Origin: Rhodocyclales bacterium
Lineage (GTDB): Bacteria > Pseudomonadota > Gammaproteobacteria > Burkholderiales > Rhodocyclaceae
Direction of reading: 5' to 3'
NCBI GenBank assembly: GCA_028292485.1
Contig: JAQGMG010000015.1
Span: forward strand, 62,001-126,000
Length of the DNA stretch: 64,000 nucleotides
Under the pieces are notes generated by a model. It did no database searches, was not told the DNA's origin, and worked only from the letters and a program-made list of their open reading frames with translations. The position numbers and the translations under genes are program-made. Positions 49,672-59,943 of the stretch are shown piece by piece. Numbering within the stretch: the stretch's first letter is position 1; each line of letters opens with the position of its first letter.

Positions 49672-52600
49672 TTAGCTGTAGATGACTTCGACACTTTCGG
49701 GAGAGAGCCACTCGCGCAAGGATTCGATGAGTTTGTCATCTATCCGCACGCACCAGCCATCGCCCAGCGGCAGGTCGGCTTCGGCCTGTCCGTTCCGGTA
49801 TTTTAGTCGAACGGGTGAGGCTCCGTCTGTGGCACCTGCCCGATAGGCCGACAAAAGGTTTTGCAGACGGTCGGCCGCGGCACGCGCGCCCCCGCTGGCT
49901 GCCACTTCTCCGTTGATCCTGACCGCCAGTCCGCGTGCATACCGGCCGCGCGCCTCGGCCAGCGTCATGAGCTTGTCGCCGATGATGCGAAAACCGCCAC
50001 TGAAATCGTCGTTGCTGACCTTGGCTTCGACGATGAGGATTTCGTCCTGCTGGATCTTGCCCTTGTTGGCGTCGAGCGTTTCGGAATAGACCGTCACATC
50101 GACCTGCGCGCTGCCGTCGTCGAGCGACACGAAGCACATCTTGCCGCGATTGCCGATCTTGGTGCGCACTGCCGAGACGATGCCGACCAGCATCTGCGGT
50201 TCGCGCTTCGGTTCGATACGCGCCAGTGGCGTACGCACGAAGCGGCGCACTTCGTCGCGAAAGCTGTTGAAAGGGTGGCCGGAAATGAAGAAGCCGATGG
50301 CGGTCTTTTCTTCGGTGAGCTGTTGGCGCTCGGCCCAGGGCCGCGCTTCGATGTACTCGGGTGCGATGGCGCTGACTTCGCCCGGGGCGTCGAACAGCCC
50401 CCCTTGACCGGCGCTGGCGGCGGCCTGTTCGGCAGCGTCCATGGCCACCGGCACCGTAGCCAGCAGCTTGGCGCGGTGCGGTTTGCCGTCAAGCGTTCGT
50501 GGCGCGATGGCATCCATACCGCCGGAGCGGATCAGGGCTTCCACCGCACGACGATTCACCGCGCGGCGATCGACACGCAGGCAGAAATCGAAGATGTCCT
50601 TGAAGGGGCCGCCTCCGGTTTTGTCACCCTCGCGTGCTGCAACAATGGCTTTTACTGCGGGCTCACCAACGCCCTTCACGCCGCCGAGACCGTAGCGGAT
50701 CGTTTTGGCATCCGTCGGTTCGAAGCGGTAGTTGGAGTGGTTCACATCCGGCGGCAGGATTTCGACCTTGTTGAAGAGCGTGTCCTCAAAGAAGATCTTG
50801 ACCGTGTCGGTGTTGTCCATGTCGGACGACAGGGTCGCGGCCATGAAGGCCGAGCAGTGATGCGACTTGAGCCAGGCCGTGTGGTACGTGACGACGGCAT
50901 AAGCGGCGGTGTGCGACTTGTTGAAGCCGTACTCCGCGAACTTGGTCATCAGGTCGAAGAGCTGTTCGGCCAGCGCGGGATCGTAGCCCAGCTTTTTCGC
51001 GCCCTCGGCGATGGTCTCGCGGTGCAGCGCCATCTCCTCGGCTTTCTTCTTGCCCATCGCCCGGCGCAGCATGTCCGCGCCACCGAGCGTGTAGCCGCCG
51101 ATGATCTGCGAGATCTGCATCACCTGTTCCTGATACACGATCACGCCATAGGTCGGCTCCAGGCAGGCCGTGAGATCCGGGTGGAAATAGTCAATGGCCT
51201 GCTTGCCCTGCTTGCGCAGGATGAAGTCGTCCACCATCCCTGAACCCAGCGGGCCGGGACGATAGAGCGCCAGCACGGCGATGATGTCTTCGAAGCGATC
51301 CGGGCCGAGCTTCTTGAGAAGCTTCTTCATGCCGTCCGATTCAACCTGGAAGATGGCCGTAGTGTTGGCGTCTTTGAGAACCTGGTAGGCGGCGGGGTCT
51401 TTGAATCCCAATGACATGAGATCGGGTCGCTCGCCGGTGAGGCGTTTTACGTATTCGAGTGCCAGCTCGATAATCGTCAGATTGCGCAGGCCCAGGAAGT
51501 CGAATTTCACCAGGCCGATGGCTTCGACGTCGTCCTTGTCGAACTGCGAGATGGTCGAGGCTTCGGACCCGTCGGCAAGATACAGCGGGCAGAAATCGGT
51601 GATTTTCCCGGGGGCGATCAATACGCCGCCGGCATGCATGCCGACGCCGCGCGTCATGCCTTCCAGCGGCAGCGCCAACTCCCACAACTCGGTGACGGAT
51701 TCGCCGTCGCCCTCGTCGTTCATCATCTCGTTGATGCCCGGCTCCTGCTGACGCGCGTCCTCCAGCCCGAGCGGTTTGTTCTGTACGACCGGTATCAGCT
51801 TGGACAGGCGATCGCACATGCCATATGGCAGGTCCAGCACGCGGCCGACGTCGCGCACCACGGCTTTCGACGCCATCGTGCCGAACGTGGCGATCTGGCT
51901 CACCGCGTCTGCACCGTAGCGCTGGCGCACATAGTCGATGACCATGTAACGCTTTTCCTGGCAGAAATCGATATCGAAGTCGGGCATCGATACACGTTCA
52001 GGATTCAGGAAGCGCTCGAAGAGCAGGGCGTAAGCGGTCGGGTCGAGATCGGTAATGTCAAGTGAATACGCGACCAGTGAGCCCGCGCCTGAGCCGCGCC
52101 CCGGACCGATGGGGACACCATTGTTCTTGCCCCACTTGATGAAGTCCGCCACGATCAGGAAGTAGCCCGGGAAACCCATCTGGATGATGGTATCGGTCTC
52201 GAACTTCAGGCGTTCTTCGTAGCGCGGTCGTTCACGCTCGCGATCGACGGGATTCGGGTAGAGCTGCTGCAGGCGCACGTCCAGCCCACGCTTGGCTTCG
52301 AAGACAAGGAAGTCGTCGAGCGTCATGCCGTCGGGGGTAGGGAACTGCGGCAGGTAGTTCTTGCCGAGCGTCACGGTCAGCGAGCAGCGACGTGCGATCT
52401 CGACGGCATTTTCAAGCGCTTCGGGGATGTCGGAGAAGAGCTCGACCATCTCGGCCTGTGTCTTGAAATACTGCTCTTCGGTGAACAGTTTTGGGCGGCG
52501 TGTATCGGCCAGCACATGTCCTTGCGCGATACAGACGCGTGCTTCGTGTGCCTTGAAGTCTTCGCGTTTGATGAACTGGATCGGGTGCGTTGCCACGACC

Positions 52601-53247
52601 GGCAAATCAAGCTGCGCGGCGAGCGCCAGGGCATCATGGATGTAGCGCTCATTGCCGTTGTGGCCTGCCCGCTGCAGTTCGATGTAGAAGCGGTTGGGAA
52701 AACGTGCTGCCCACTCGCGCGCCGATGCTTCGGCCGCTTTGATATTGCCGGCGGAAAATGCCATCGCAATATCGCCATACATGGCGCCGGACAGACAGAT
52801 CAGGCCCGAACAAGATGCTTCGGTCAGCCATTCCTTGCGCAGTTCGGCGCGGCCGCGGTGCTTGTTCTCAAGGAAGCCGCGTGTAAGCAATTCGCATAGC
52901 TGGCGATAACCTTCGCGATGTTGCACCAGCAGTAGCACGCGGGTCGGCTTGTCGCGATCGGTCTCGTTGCTGAGCCAGGCATCCACGCCGACGATGGGTT
53001 TGACGCCTGCACTACGGCAGCCCTTGTAGTGCTTGACCATGCCGAAGAGATTGGCGAGGTCCGAGATGCCGAGTGCGGGCATTCCGTCCGCGACAGCCGC
53101 AGCAATCGCATCGTCAACGCGTGCGATGCCGTCTTCAATGGAGAATTCGGTGTGCAGGCGCAGATGGATGAAAGCGGGTCGCGAGGCGGGTCGCGGCAGG
53201 TCGGACAGGGAGGAGGGCGGGGAGGTGTGCGGCGCAGCGGAATTCAT
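49672..53247 (-). CDS. dnaE: DNA polymerase III subunit alpha
   Basis: This 1191-residue replicative polymerase has an N-terminal PHP domain (FIHLRLHTEFSIEDG, from residue 26), a palm with GRGSGAGSLVAYSL and the catalytic DFDIDFCQEKR, fingers with the DNA-handling GMHAGGVLIAPG, a helix-hairpin-helix region, and an OB fold near the C-terminus (LVGIVSAVRTKIGNRGKMCFVSLDDGSAQVDVTVY). All segments are in order and the length fits the DnaE1 class. The start follows GGGGC. No dnaQ or other replication gene is nearby. The downstream barrel-like gene begins 28 nt later. Confidence 0.97.
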   Translation of the reverse strand: MNSAAPHTSPPSSLSDLPRPASRPAFIHLRLHTEFSIEDGIARVDDAIAAAVADGMPALGISDLANLFGMVKHYKGCRSAGVKPIVGVDAWLSNETDRDKPTRVLLLVQHREGYRQLCELLTRGFLENKHRGRAELRKEWLTEASCSGLICLSGAMYGDIAMAFSAGNIKAAEASAREWAARFPNRFYIELQRAGHNGNERYIHDALALAAQLDLPVVATHPIQFIKREDFKAHEARVCIAQGHVLADTRRPKLFTEEQYFKTQAEMVELFSDIPEALENAVEIARRCSLTVTLGKNYLPQFPTPDGMTLDDFLVFEAKRGLDVRLQQLYPNPVDRERERPRYEERLKFETDTIIQMGFPGYFLIVADFIKWGKNNGVPIGPGRGSGAGSLVAYSLDITDLDPTAYALLFERFLNPERVSMPDFDIDFCQEKRYMVIDYVRQRYGADAVSQIATFGTMASKAVVRDVGRVLDLPYGMCDRLSKLIPVVQNKPLGLEDARQQEPGINEMMNDEGDGESVTELWELALPLEGMTRGVGMHAGGVLIAPGKITDFCPLYLADGSEASTISQFDKDDVEAIGLVKFDFLGLRNLTIIELALEYVKRLTGERPDLMSLGFKDPAAYQVLKDANTTAIFQVESDGMKKLLKKLGPDRFEDIIAVLALYRPGPLGSGMVDDFILRKQGKQAIDYFHPDLTACLEPTYGVIVYQEQVMQISQIIGGYTLGGADMLRRAMGKKKAEEMALHRETIAEGAKKLGYDPALAEQLFDLMTKFAEYGFNKSHTAAYAVVTYHTAWLKSHHCSAFMAATLSSDMDNTDTVKIFFEDTLFNKVEILPPDVNHSNYRFEPTDAKTIRYGLGGVKGVGEPAVKAIVAAREGDKTGGGPFKDIFDFCLRVDRRAVNRRAVEALIRSGGMDAIAPRTLDGKPHRAKLLATVPVAMDAAEQAAASAGQGGLFDAPGEVSAIAPEYIEARPWAERQQLTEEKTAIGFFISGHPFNSFRDEVRRFVRTPLARIEPKREPQMLVGIVSAVRTKIGNRGKMCFVSLDDGSAQVDVTVYSETLDANKGKIQQDEILIVEAKVSNDDFSGGFRIIGDKLMTLAEARGRYARGLAVRINGEVAASGGARAAADRLQNLLSAYRAGATDGASPVRLKYRNGQAEADLPLGDGWCVRIDDKLIESLREWLSPESVEVIYS

Positions 53248-53318
53248 GCCCCGATTCTACCCGTCGCGGACCACGGGTTCCATGGACTCCGCAGAGTCAG
53301 GAGGCCGTTTGGCGCGTT

Positions 53319-53864
53319 TTATCTGTTCGTGCGCTTGTGCACGGCCTTGATGAGCACTGCGCCAGGCGCAATCGGCGGTATGTTGCTGAGTTCATCCTTG
53401 AACTCTTTGCCGCTGTCGATGTTTTGCAGCACGGCACGGCGCCAGTCGCCGCGTTTTGTGACGATGAAAATGCAGGGCTGGGTGACGACTTCTTCCCGTA
53501 TTTCACCCGCCGCGGGCGCCCGCTCGTGGAAGCCCAGCCATAGCGTGTCGCCGCGCAGCTCGAATTGCTTGTCGTTCAATTCGATGGCGTAGCCTGCGGT
53601 CGGGCGTGCGCCCAGGGTCAGTCCCACGACCACATGCTGGCTCCAGTTCATGGAACGGCCAAATCGCGATGGCTCGGTGGTGGGGTAGATGCGCGCCCAC
53701 TGCGCTTCGTTTTCAAAAATATGAGCCGTGGCATTGCGCGCCAGCCATGGGCACTGCGACTGGGTCGCAATTTCCACAATGGGCCAGTTGGGAGCGGCGG
53801 CACTGGCGGCAGCAGATGAGGCGAGCATGGTCACGAGAAGGGAGGATTTCAGTGTTTTTTTCAT
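53319..53864 (-). CDS. Exported PrcB-like protein (PrcB_C domain)
   Basis: This 181-residue protein has a Sec signal (MKKTLKSSLLVTMLASSAAASAAA). The mature part, with GLTLGARPTAGYAIELNDKQFELRGDTLWLGFHERAPAAGEIREEVVTQPCIFIVTKR, fits the PrcB C-terminal domain pattern of a TGGY-like turn, beta strands, and a T-x-P-C/Y-x-x-V strand. In Treponema, PrcB is a partner of a subtilisin-like protease complex. Here its ATG overlaps the stop of a subtilase gene by 4 nt (ATGA), so the two are translationally coupled and are probably a functional pair. Confidence 0.72.
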   Translation of the reverse strand: MKKTLKSSLLVTMLASSAAASAAAPNWPIVEIATQSQCPWLARNATAHIFENEAQWARIYPTTEPSRFGRSMNWSQHVVVGLTLGARPTAGYAIELNDKQFELRGDTLWLGFHERAPAAGEIREEVVTQPCIFIVTKRGDWRRAVLQNIDSGKEFKDELSNIPPIAPGAVLIKAVHKRTNR

Positions 53865-56554
53865 GGCGCGTTCCCGGCTATAACCCTGATTTTCGGCTGC
53901 TGCTTAGGTGGCTGCTTATTCACCTCTGACATTGCCAGATCAGAAGCGGTAGTGCCAGTCGGTGCCACAGCAAAGTTCAGGCCATTCATGCTACCGGTCA
54001 CGGCAATGCTGTCTGCCGTGTCAGGGTACACGCCGCATACTTCACCGAAGTCGCAGAAGAAAAAGTCGTGATTGAGGTCAGTCCCCGCAATCAGGCGGAC
54101 CTGGCCGGCCGGGATGCCGGCAATGCTCCAGATGTACTTGCCATTGGTCACGCTGACAATGACCTGGCCCAGTGCCGCACCCGTCGTGGCGTTACTGACT
54201 TGCACCACCATGCGGCCATAACTGGCTGTCGAACTGCCAGCTGTTGCTGCCTTGATGACGGTGAGTTGCACGTTGAAGCCACGCGTGCTGGTCGTGATGG
54301 TGAGCGTCGGGAAGCTGGTGCCGAGGGGCAGGAGGCTGCGATCGACGGAAATCGTGTACATCCCCAGCCTGGTGATGGCGTCGATGCTGGCGGGCGTAAC
54401 CGTCACGGCTGCCGAATTGCTCACGACGCTGCTGACGGTCTCGGTGCCAGGCGCCGTCAGCTTCAGCTCCATGGTTGCGCTGCTGCTCAGACTGCCAAGA
54501 CTGATGGAAGCGGGCGAGGCGACAACAATCCCCAGCGGCGGAACGCCACTGCTGGCCAGTGCAATGGCCTCGTCCACTGCTTTGCGCGCATCGATGAGGC
54601 CATAGCCGGTGGTGTCATCCCGACCAAGTGCGCCCAGGTCGTCGGTAATCTGGCCGTTGGCAATCAGCGTGTCGATGTCGGTCGGAGAAATAGCGGGATT
54701 TACATAACGCATCAGGGCGATGACGCCTGCCACATGTGGCGATGCCATCGATGTGCCCATCAGGGGACCGAAGCTGGGCGTGCGACCACTCACGTCAAAG
54801 CTGCCGAGCGTGCTGTAGATAGCGTCGCTATAGCCAGTGCCGGTGGTCGATTGATAGGCGTCTCCACCCGGCGCCATCAGGCGGAGCGTGGGCCCGGAAT
54901 TGGAATAAAAGGTCTGTTGCTGGCGAGCGTCCAGCGCGCCGACGGCAATGACGCCGGGGCAATTGGCCGGGCTGCTTACGGCAGCCGCCGTGCCAAGGTC
55001 GTTGTGCGCGCCGTTGCCGGCAGCGGCAACCACCACGACGTTCTGGGCGCGGGCGTTGGCGATCTCGGTGGAGAATTGTGCAGGGCATGCTCCAGAACTG
55101 CCAATGCTCATGTTGATGACATCTGCGGCACGCGCCGGTAGCGTGCCAGAGCGATTCGACAAGCGCGCGGCATAGCGAATCGCCTGGACGATGTCAAAGG
55201 ACGAGGCGCTCTTGCCCGGTGCAAATACGCGCAGTGGCATCAGTAGTGCCTGCGGTGCGACCCCTGCGCCGAACTTGCCGTTGTTGTCGATGGCGGCAAC
55301 GGTGCCGGCGACATGTGTGCCATGCCAATTAGGCGCGTCCGCGCCCGTGCTCGGGTCGTTCGGGTCTGGTGTGTCGCCGTCGCCCAGCGCACCTGAACTC
55401 GAGCTGACGAAGGTGTATCCGCCCGAAATCTGCGCCTGCAGATCGGGGTGATCATTGACGATGCCCGAATCGATGACTGCGACAATGGGGCGTTGTGTCG
55501 ACGGCGGTAGTGCCAGGCCAAGAATGCGGTCCATGGCGGAAGGCTGATTGATCTGCTGGTAGCTCCAGCGCTGCGCTACATAGAGCGGCTCGGTTGGCGC
55601 GTAGGTCGCCAGCATCTCGACCCGGAAGTTCGGTTCGACGTATTCGTAGAGCCCGGTGGCCATCAGGCGTTTGGCATACTCCAGGGTTTCCATGGCACGC
55701 CGGGCGCGGCGGAAACGCCCGGGGAAGTCGCCTGATGTGTTGCGCGCCCGGGGGGCGGCGCCAGCCCTGTGCCAGTGCTCGAGTCGAGCCAGCCCCGTGG
55801 CGCGCTGATCCTCGTCTTGCGGCAAGCGCAGCAGATGCGGGCGCCCGCGTGTCTCGCCATCGACCGACTGCAAACCGGCAGCCTGCAAGGCTGCGGCCCG
55901 TGAGGTCGAGGTTGCGCGCGCCGACGCTTTGACCACCAACTCGTCGGCAATGATCGGATCAGTGCTGGTCGAAGTGATGCTGCAACTGGCGTCACCGGGC
56001 GCACTGATACGCAGGTTGTAAAGGGCTGCGCCCTGCGTGGCCTGCAAGCGGATGTAATAGACACTGGTCCGGCCGATCTGGATGCATTTGCTCGCTGACG
56101 CCGAGGTGGCGCTGCCGACAAGCAACCCTGTGCCGTCCTCGACCAGGTACACGTCGACGTCATCGGCGCCGGTGCCGCCGACAAAGGACATTTCAATCAC
56201 CTGTCCCTGTGTGAGTGGCGTCTTGAAATAATCATCAGCGTCGCCCGCGGCAAAGTTGACGCCAACCGGCCCGGCGCCCGGAACATTGACGGTGCCCACC
56301 AGCTGTATCGGCGTCGTGATGGCCTGTGCCGATGCAAAGTTGTTGTTGCGGACGCGTCCGCTTTGCAAGCCGTCATTGGTGTCGCTGTCGACGGCGGCAG
56401 TTTCCGGCAAGGCAATCGTGCCGCTCAGCGTATAAGTCGGGGCTGGTCCGCTGGGCGCCGGGTTTCCACCACCGCCCCCTCCGCCTCCACCACCACATGC
56501 GCCAAGCATCAGTACCAGACTGGCTACAAGACCGGATTTACAGACACTGAGCAT
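53861..56554 (-). CDS. S8 subtilisin-like serine protease, lipoprotein with N-terminal prepeptidase-type domain
   Basis: An 897-residue exported protease. A lipoprotein signal ends at Cys20 (LVLMLGAC) and is followed by ten Gly and a Pro-rich tether. Residues 70-190 resemble a bacterial prepeptidase (PPC-like) beta domain with two Cys. The catalytic triad is Asp362 (AVIDSGI), His411 (WHGTHVAG) and Ser602 (GTSMASPHVAG), with oxyanion Asn514 (AAGNGAH). The C-terminal 230 residues are beta-rich. It probably acts at the cell surface or in the periplasm. The PrcB-like partner overlaps its stop. The substrate is unknown. Confidence 0.9.
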   Translation of the reverse strand: MLSVCKSGLVASLVLMLGACGGGGGGGGGGNPAPSGPAPTYTLSGTIALPETAAVDSDTNDGLQSGRVRNNNFASAQAITTPIQLVGTVNVPGAGPVGVNFAAGDADDYFKTPLTQGQVIEMSFVGGTGADDVDVYLVEDGTGLLVGSATSASASKCIQIGRTSVYYIRLQATQGAALYNLRISAPGDASCSITSTSTDPIIADELVVKASARATSTSRAAALQAAGLQSVDGETRGRPHLLRLPQDEDQRATGLARLEHWHRAGAAPRARNTSGDFPGRFRRARRAMETLEYAKRLMATGLYEYVEPNFRVEMLATYAPTEPLYVAQRWSYQQINQPSAMDRILGLALPPSTQRPIVAVIDSGIVNDHPDLQAQISGGYTFVSSSSGALGDGDTPDPNDPSTGADAPNWHGTHVAGTVAAIDNNGKFGAGVAPQALLMPLRVFAPGKSASSFDIVQAIRYAARLSNRSGTLPARAADVINMSIGSSGACPAQFSTEIANARAQNVVVVAAAGNGAHNDLGTAAAVSSPANCPGVIAVGALDARQQQTFYSNSGPTLRLMAPGGDAYQSTTGTGYSDAIYSTLGSFDVSGRTPSFGPLMGTSMASPHVAGVIALMRYVNPAISPTDIDTLIANGQITDDLGALGRDDTTGYGLIDARKAVDEAIALASSGVPPLGIVVASPASISLGSLSSSATMELKLTAPGTETVSSVVSNSAAVTVTPASIDAITRLGMYTISVDRSLLPLGTSFPTLTITTSTRGFNVQLTVIKAATAGSSTASYGRMVVQVSNATTGAALGQVIVSVTNGKYIWSIAGIPAGQVRLIAGTDLNHDFFFCDFGEVCGVYPDTADSIAVTGSMNGLNFAVAPTGTTASDLAMSEVNKQPPKQQPKIRVIAGNAP

Positions 56555-56815
56555 TTAAGAGAGTCCCTGCCGCGGCGACCAGAGCGCCGAACGATTTGTG
56601 CCAAGAGTGTGCCAAACGAGTATTTGCAAGCCTGCTGGTTTCAGCTTACTGCTTTCAGATCGGGCAGCCTGTTCGTTCTTTACCCAGCGTGCTTGCCCGG
56701 AATGCTGACAGGATGGCTTGCTCAAGGCAACCCGAGCTATCCAGTAAGTACCTTGGCGACGCCATTGCCGCCACCCGTCTTGTCGACGAGGGGCGGCCTG
56801 GCAGCATGGAGCAGA
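56555..56815. other. 261-bp intergenic region between tctA and the subtilase gene
   Basis: No supported gene or clear terminator is visible. It contains the subtilase promoter region on the minus strand and the short trailer of tctA. Frames that extend into it are shadows of tctA. Confidence 0.35.
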
Positions 56816-58321
56816 TCATGCTTGTTGCGGGCGTCGCATCTTGCGCCAGCTGCGCAACAGCGGCGGGCCTACCAGCAGCAAGGCTGCCAGCGACAGGATG
56901 GACAGCGACAGTGGTCGTGTCAGGAACACCGTCGCATCGCCCTGGCTGATGGTCATGGCGCGGCGGAAATGTTTTTCCGCCATCGGCCCGAGGATCAGCC
57001 CGACGATCAGTGGAACGATGGGTATGTCGAAGCGCTTCATGGCGAAGCCCATCAGGCCGACGATGTAGAGCAGCAGCAGGTCGAACCACGATTGGCGTAG
57101 CGAATAGGCGCCCATGGTCGCAAGGACGACAATGCCGCCATACAGCAGCGGGCGCGGGATGCGCAGCAGCTGTATCCAGATGCCCACCAGTGGCAGATTC
57201 AGGATCAGCAGCATGACGTTGCCGATGTAGAGACTGGCGATCAGACCCCACACCAGTTCCGGGTTGGTATCGAACAGCAGCGGCCCCGGCGTGATGTTGT
57301 ACTGCTGGAATGCAGACAGCATGATCGCCGCAGTCGCCGAAGTCGGTATGCCGAGCGTGAGCAGCGGCACCAGCGTGCCGGTCACGGCCGCGTTGTTGGC
57401 AGCTTCCGGCCCGGCGACGCCTTCGATGGCGCCCTTGCCGAATTCTTCCGGGTATTCGGCAAGTTTTTTCTCTGCGGAGTAGGAAAGGAAGGTCGGCATT
57501 TCCGTGCCGCCAGCCGGGATGGTGCCGAAAGGGAAGCCGATCAGCGTGCCGCGCAACCAGGGCTTCCACGATCGACGCCAGTCCTCCTTCGTCATCCAGA
57601 TGGATTTGCCGATGCCCTCGATGCGGCTGACGATCCTGTTCTCATAGGTTGCGGTGTAAAGCGTCTCGCCGACAGCGAACAGGCCCATGGCAATCACGAC
57701 GATGTCGATGCCATCGGTGAGCTCCAGCACGCCCATTGTGAAGCGTGCCTGACCCGATTGCTCTTCGATACCGATCATGCCAATGGCAAGTCCGATGAAC
57801 AGGCTGACGAAGCCTTTCTGCGGTACGTCGCCGACGACGGCAGACACTGCCACAAAGGCCAGCACCATGATGGCGAAGTTTTCGGCAGGGCCGAGTTTGA
57901 GCGCCAGATCGGCCACGATCGGGGCCAGCAGCGTGAGCAGCACGGTTGCTACTGTGCCTGCCAGGAAGGAGCCGATTGCCGCCGTCGACAATGCAGGACC
58001 GCCACGGCCGGCGCGTGCCATCTTGTTGCCCTCGAGCGCACTGACGATGCTGCCCGCTTCGCCGGGTGTGTTGAGCAGGATGGAGGTCGTCGAGCCGCCG
58101 AACATGGCGCCGTAATAAACCCCCGCAAGCATGATCAATGCGCCGGTTGGATCGATACGTGAAGTGATGGGTAGCAGCAGCGCAACGGTGGCTGCGGGCC
58201 CGATGCCAGGTAGTACGCCGATGGCCGTACCAAGGGTGCAGCCGATGAGTGCCCACAACAGATTGCTGAACGTCAGCGCAGTAGCGAAGCCGACCGTGAA
58301 AAGCGAATGCAAGGCATCCAT
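56816..58321 (-). CDS. tctA: Tripartite tricarboxylate transporter, large permease TctA
   Basis: This 501-residue permease has 10-12 helices. Family signatures are the two Gly/Pro-rich repeats [27 protein letters not shown] and [29 protein letters not shown], with [19 protein letters not shown] between them. It forms the sodium-driven channel for a carboxylate captured by TctC. The ATG at 58321 lies one base after the tctB stop and gives the usual N-terminus ([17 protein letters not shown]). It is the last gene of tctC-tctB-tctA. The substrate is set by TctC and cannot be read here. Confidence 0.93.
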   Translation of the reverse strand: MDALHSLFTVGFATALTFSNLLWALIGCTLGTAIGVLPGIGPAATVALLLPITSRIDPTGALIMLAGVYYGAMFGGSTTSILLNTPGEAGSIVSALEGNKMARAGRGGPALSTAAIGSFLAGTVATVLLTLLAPIVADLALKLGPAENFAIMVLAFVAVSAVVGDVPQKGFVSLFIGLAIGMIGIEEQSGQARFTMGVLELTDGIDIVVIAMGLFAVGETLYTATYENRIVSRIEGIGKSIWMTKEDWRRSWKPWLRGTLIGFPFGTIPAGGTEMPTFLSYSAEKKLAEYPEEFGKGAIEGVAGPEAANNAAVTGTLVPLLTLGIPTSATAAIMLSAFQQYNITPGPLLFDTNPELVWGLIASLYIGNVMLLILNLPLVGIWIQLLRIPRPLLYGGIVVLATMGAYSLRQSWFDLLLLYIVGLMGFAMKRFDIPIVPLIVGLILGPMAEKHFRRAMTISQGDATVFLTRPLSLSILSLAALLLVGPPLLRSWRKMRRPQQA

Positions 58322-58322
58322 G

Positions 58323-58817
58323 TCAGAGCACCCCCGGAATGATGGAGGGCAGCGCGACACCCAATAGGCGGAATAGATGGAACAGCGCCAGTGCCAGGCC
58401 CAGCGACAGGAACAGGTCGCGGACGCGATGCTGCGTGTCGAGTGCGCGGCATACGCCGTAACACAGCAGCCAGGCGGCAAGGGTAAAACCGATCAGGCCG
58501 ATCAGGGCCATGTGCGCGATGAGCGTGCCCGACACCAGGATGAAGCCGCGCCACTCCGCGTCCGGCACGGCGGGGACATCTTCATCGCCCTGCAGATCGG
58601 CCGGGTCGGCATGGCCGAGCGAGCGTGTGGACTTGAGCAGCAGGGCGCCACCGGAAATGACCAGCCCTGCCGCAATCAATGAAGGAAAAAACTGCGGCCC
58701 GACACGTGCATAACCTGCGCCAGCAGACATGTGGGTAATCTGGAACGCCATGATGAGACCGAGAATGATCACGCCAATGGCGAGATAGGCTTGATGGCGG
58801 CCGGGCCATTGGGTCAT
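58323..58817 (-). CDS. tctB: Tripartite tricarboxylate transporter, small permease TctB
   Basis: This 164-residue protein has four hydrophobic helices (about 10-30, 48-66, 98-116 and 122-155). The [26 protein letters not shown] stretch is the TctB hallmark. GGGGAG precedes the ATG at 58817; upstream in-frame Mets at 58847 and 58901 lack this support. Its stop is one base from the tctA start, so the permease subunits are made together. Small subunits of this class diverge quickly and are recognised mainly by context and topology. Confidence 0.85.
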   Translation of the reverse strand: MTQWPGRHQAYLAIGVIILGLIMAFQITHMSAGAGYARVGPQFFPSLIAAGLVISGGALLLKSTRSLGHADPADLQGDEDVPAVPDAEWRGFILVSGTLIAHMALIGLIGFTLAAWLLCYGVCRALDTQHRVRDLFLSLGLALALFHLFRLLGVALPSIIPGVL

Positions 58818-58928
58818 GGTGAGACTCCCCGTGAATGTCGTTGTCATGTCTTTCGCATTTACAGCAAATCCCAGCTGCCGCATAGGGTAGGGATATGGCA
58901 ACGGGATGCTGTCCGGATCGCCAGAGAT

Positions 58929-58948
58929 GCCGCGCGATCATGCGCGGC
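58929..58948 (-). promoter_or_regulatory. Intercistronic hairpin between tctC and tctB
   Basis: The perfect stem GCCGCGC/GCGCGGC with a GATCAT loop lies 24 nt after the tctC stop, in the 154-nt gap before tctB. No T run follows, so it is more likely an mRNA 3'-end protector that raises tctC over tctBA levels than a terminator. Confidence 0.45.
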
Positions 58949-58971
58949 AATCCGGCAATTTCACCGCACGA

Positions 58972-59943
58972 TCAGTTCAGCTTCAGCTTGCCGATCACGT
59001 CCTTGAGGCGTCTGGATTCGCTTTCGACAAAGGCCTTGAAGGTATCGGCCGGTTGATACAGTTCGAGCCATTCGAGCTTCTCGGCCCTGGTTTTCCAAGA
59101 GGGGTCTTTCATCGCCGCTTCGACCATGCCGACCAGTTGCTTTTTCTGCGCATCGGTGATGCCTGCCGGTGCGAACACGCCGCGCCAGTTGTACATCACC
59201 ACGTCGACACCTTGTTCTTTCAGGGTGGCGACATCGATGTCCTTCTGACGCGTGTCGGCGGAAAGTCCGATCGCGCGCAACTTGCCGGCCTTGATCAGAT
59301 CCACCAGCTCGCCATAGCCGCTGACATAGGCAGTCAACTGGCCGCCGAGAATGGCCGCCTTGCCTTCGCCGCCACCGGCGAAGGCCACGTAGTTGACCTT
59401 GTCCGAATGCACGCCGACGGTCTCGCCGATCAGCGCCACCATCACATGATCGACGCTGCCTGCCGAGCCGCCGCCGATGGCTACTGCGCCGGGATTGGCC
59501 TTCAGCGCAGCAGCGAGGTCCTTCATGTTCTTGATCGGTGAGGACGGCGGTACGACGATGACGTTGTACTCACCCATCAGACGCGCGATCGGCGTGACCA
59601 TCGAAAGATTGACGGGGGATTTGTTGGCCTCGATCGATGCGGCGGTGACTGCGCCAGCGACGATCAAGGCATGGGGATTGCCCTTTTCCGTATTGATGAA
59701 CTGCGCCAGACCGATCGCGCCGCCGGCGCCAGCCTTGTTCTCGACAGTTACCGATTTCACCTGGCCCGAAGCACGCAGAGCGTCGGCAAGCACACGGGCT
59801 ACTGTATCGAAGCCGCCGCCCGCGTTGGCCGGCGCCATGATCTTGAAACTCTCGACCTGTGCCTTGGCACCGGGTGCAAGGCAGGTGAGGGTGGCAGCGA
59901 TGCTGGCGGCGACAAGGCCGCGCAGGAGTGGGGATTTCCGCAT
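58972..59943 (-). CDS. tctC: Tripartite tricarboxylate transporter substrate-binding protein TctC (Bug family)
   Basis: This 323-residue periplasmic binding protein has a Sec signal (MRKSPLLRGLVAASIAATLTCLAPGAKAQ). The family motifs VESFKIMAPANAGGGFDTVARVLADAL, VTVENKAGAGGAIGLAQF and AIGGGSAGSVDHVMVALI are clear. Bug proteins bind organic acids or small polar compounds and hand them to TctAB. An AGGAGCACC Shine-Dalgarno precedes the start. It is the first gene of the operon. No TctDE two-component genes adjoin it. Confidence 0.92.
   Translation of the reverse strand: MRKSPLLRGLVAASIAATLTCLAPGAKAQVESFKIMAPANAGGGFDTVARVLADALRASGQVKSVTVENKAGAGGAIGLAQFINTEKGNPHALIVAGAVTAASIEANKSPVNLSMVTPIARLMGEYNVIVVPPSSPIKNMKDLAAALKANPGAVAIGGGSAGSVDHVMVALIGETVGVHSDKVNYVAFAGGGEGKAAILGGQLTAYVSGYGELVDLIKAGKLRAIGLSADTRQKDIDVATLKEQGVDVVMYNWRGVFAPAGITDAQKKQLVGMVEAAMKDPSWKTRAEKLEWLELYQPADTFKAFVESESRRLKDVIGKLKLN

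Noticed and set aside
49861-51243. A 460-codon plus-strand open frame opposite dnaE
   Set aside because: It lies fully antisense to a conserved polymerase gene, and its translation shows no family pattern; it arises from GC-rich codon bias.
54068-55141. A 357-codon plus-strand open frame opposite the subtilase gene
   Set aside because: Antisense to a gene with a clear catalytic triad, with no signal, motif or Shine-Dalgarno of its own.
56655-57569. A minus-strand frame in another phase over tctA and the adjacent spacer
   Set aside because: The tctA frame has strong family signatures. The alternative frame is Arg/His-rich and extends into the spacer without any family match.
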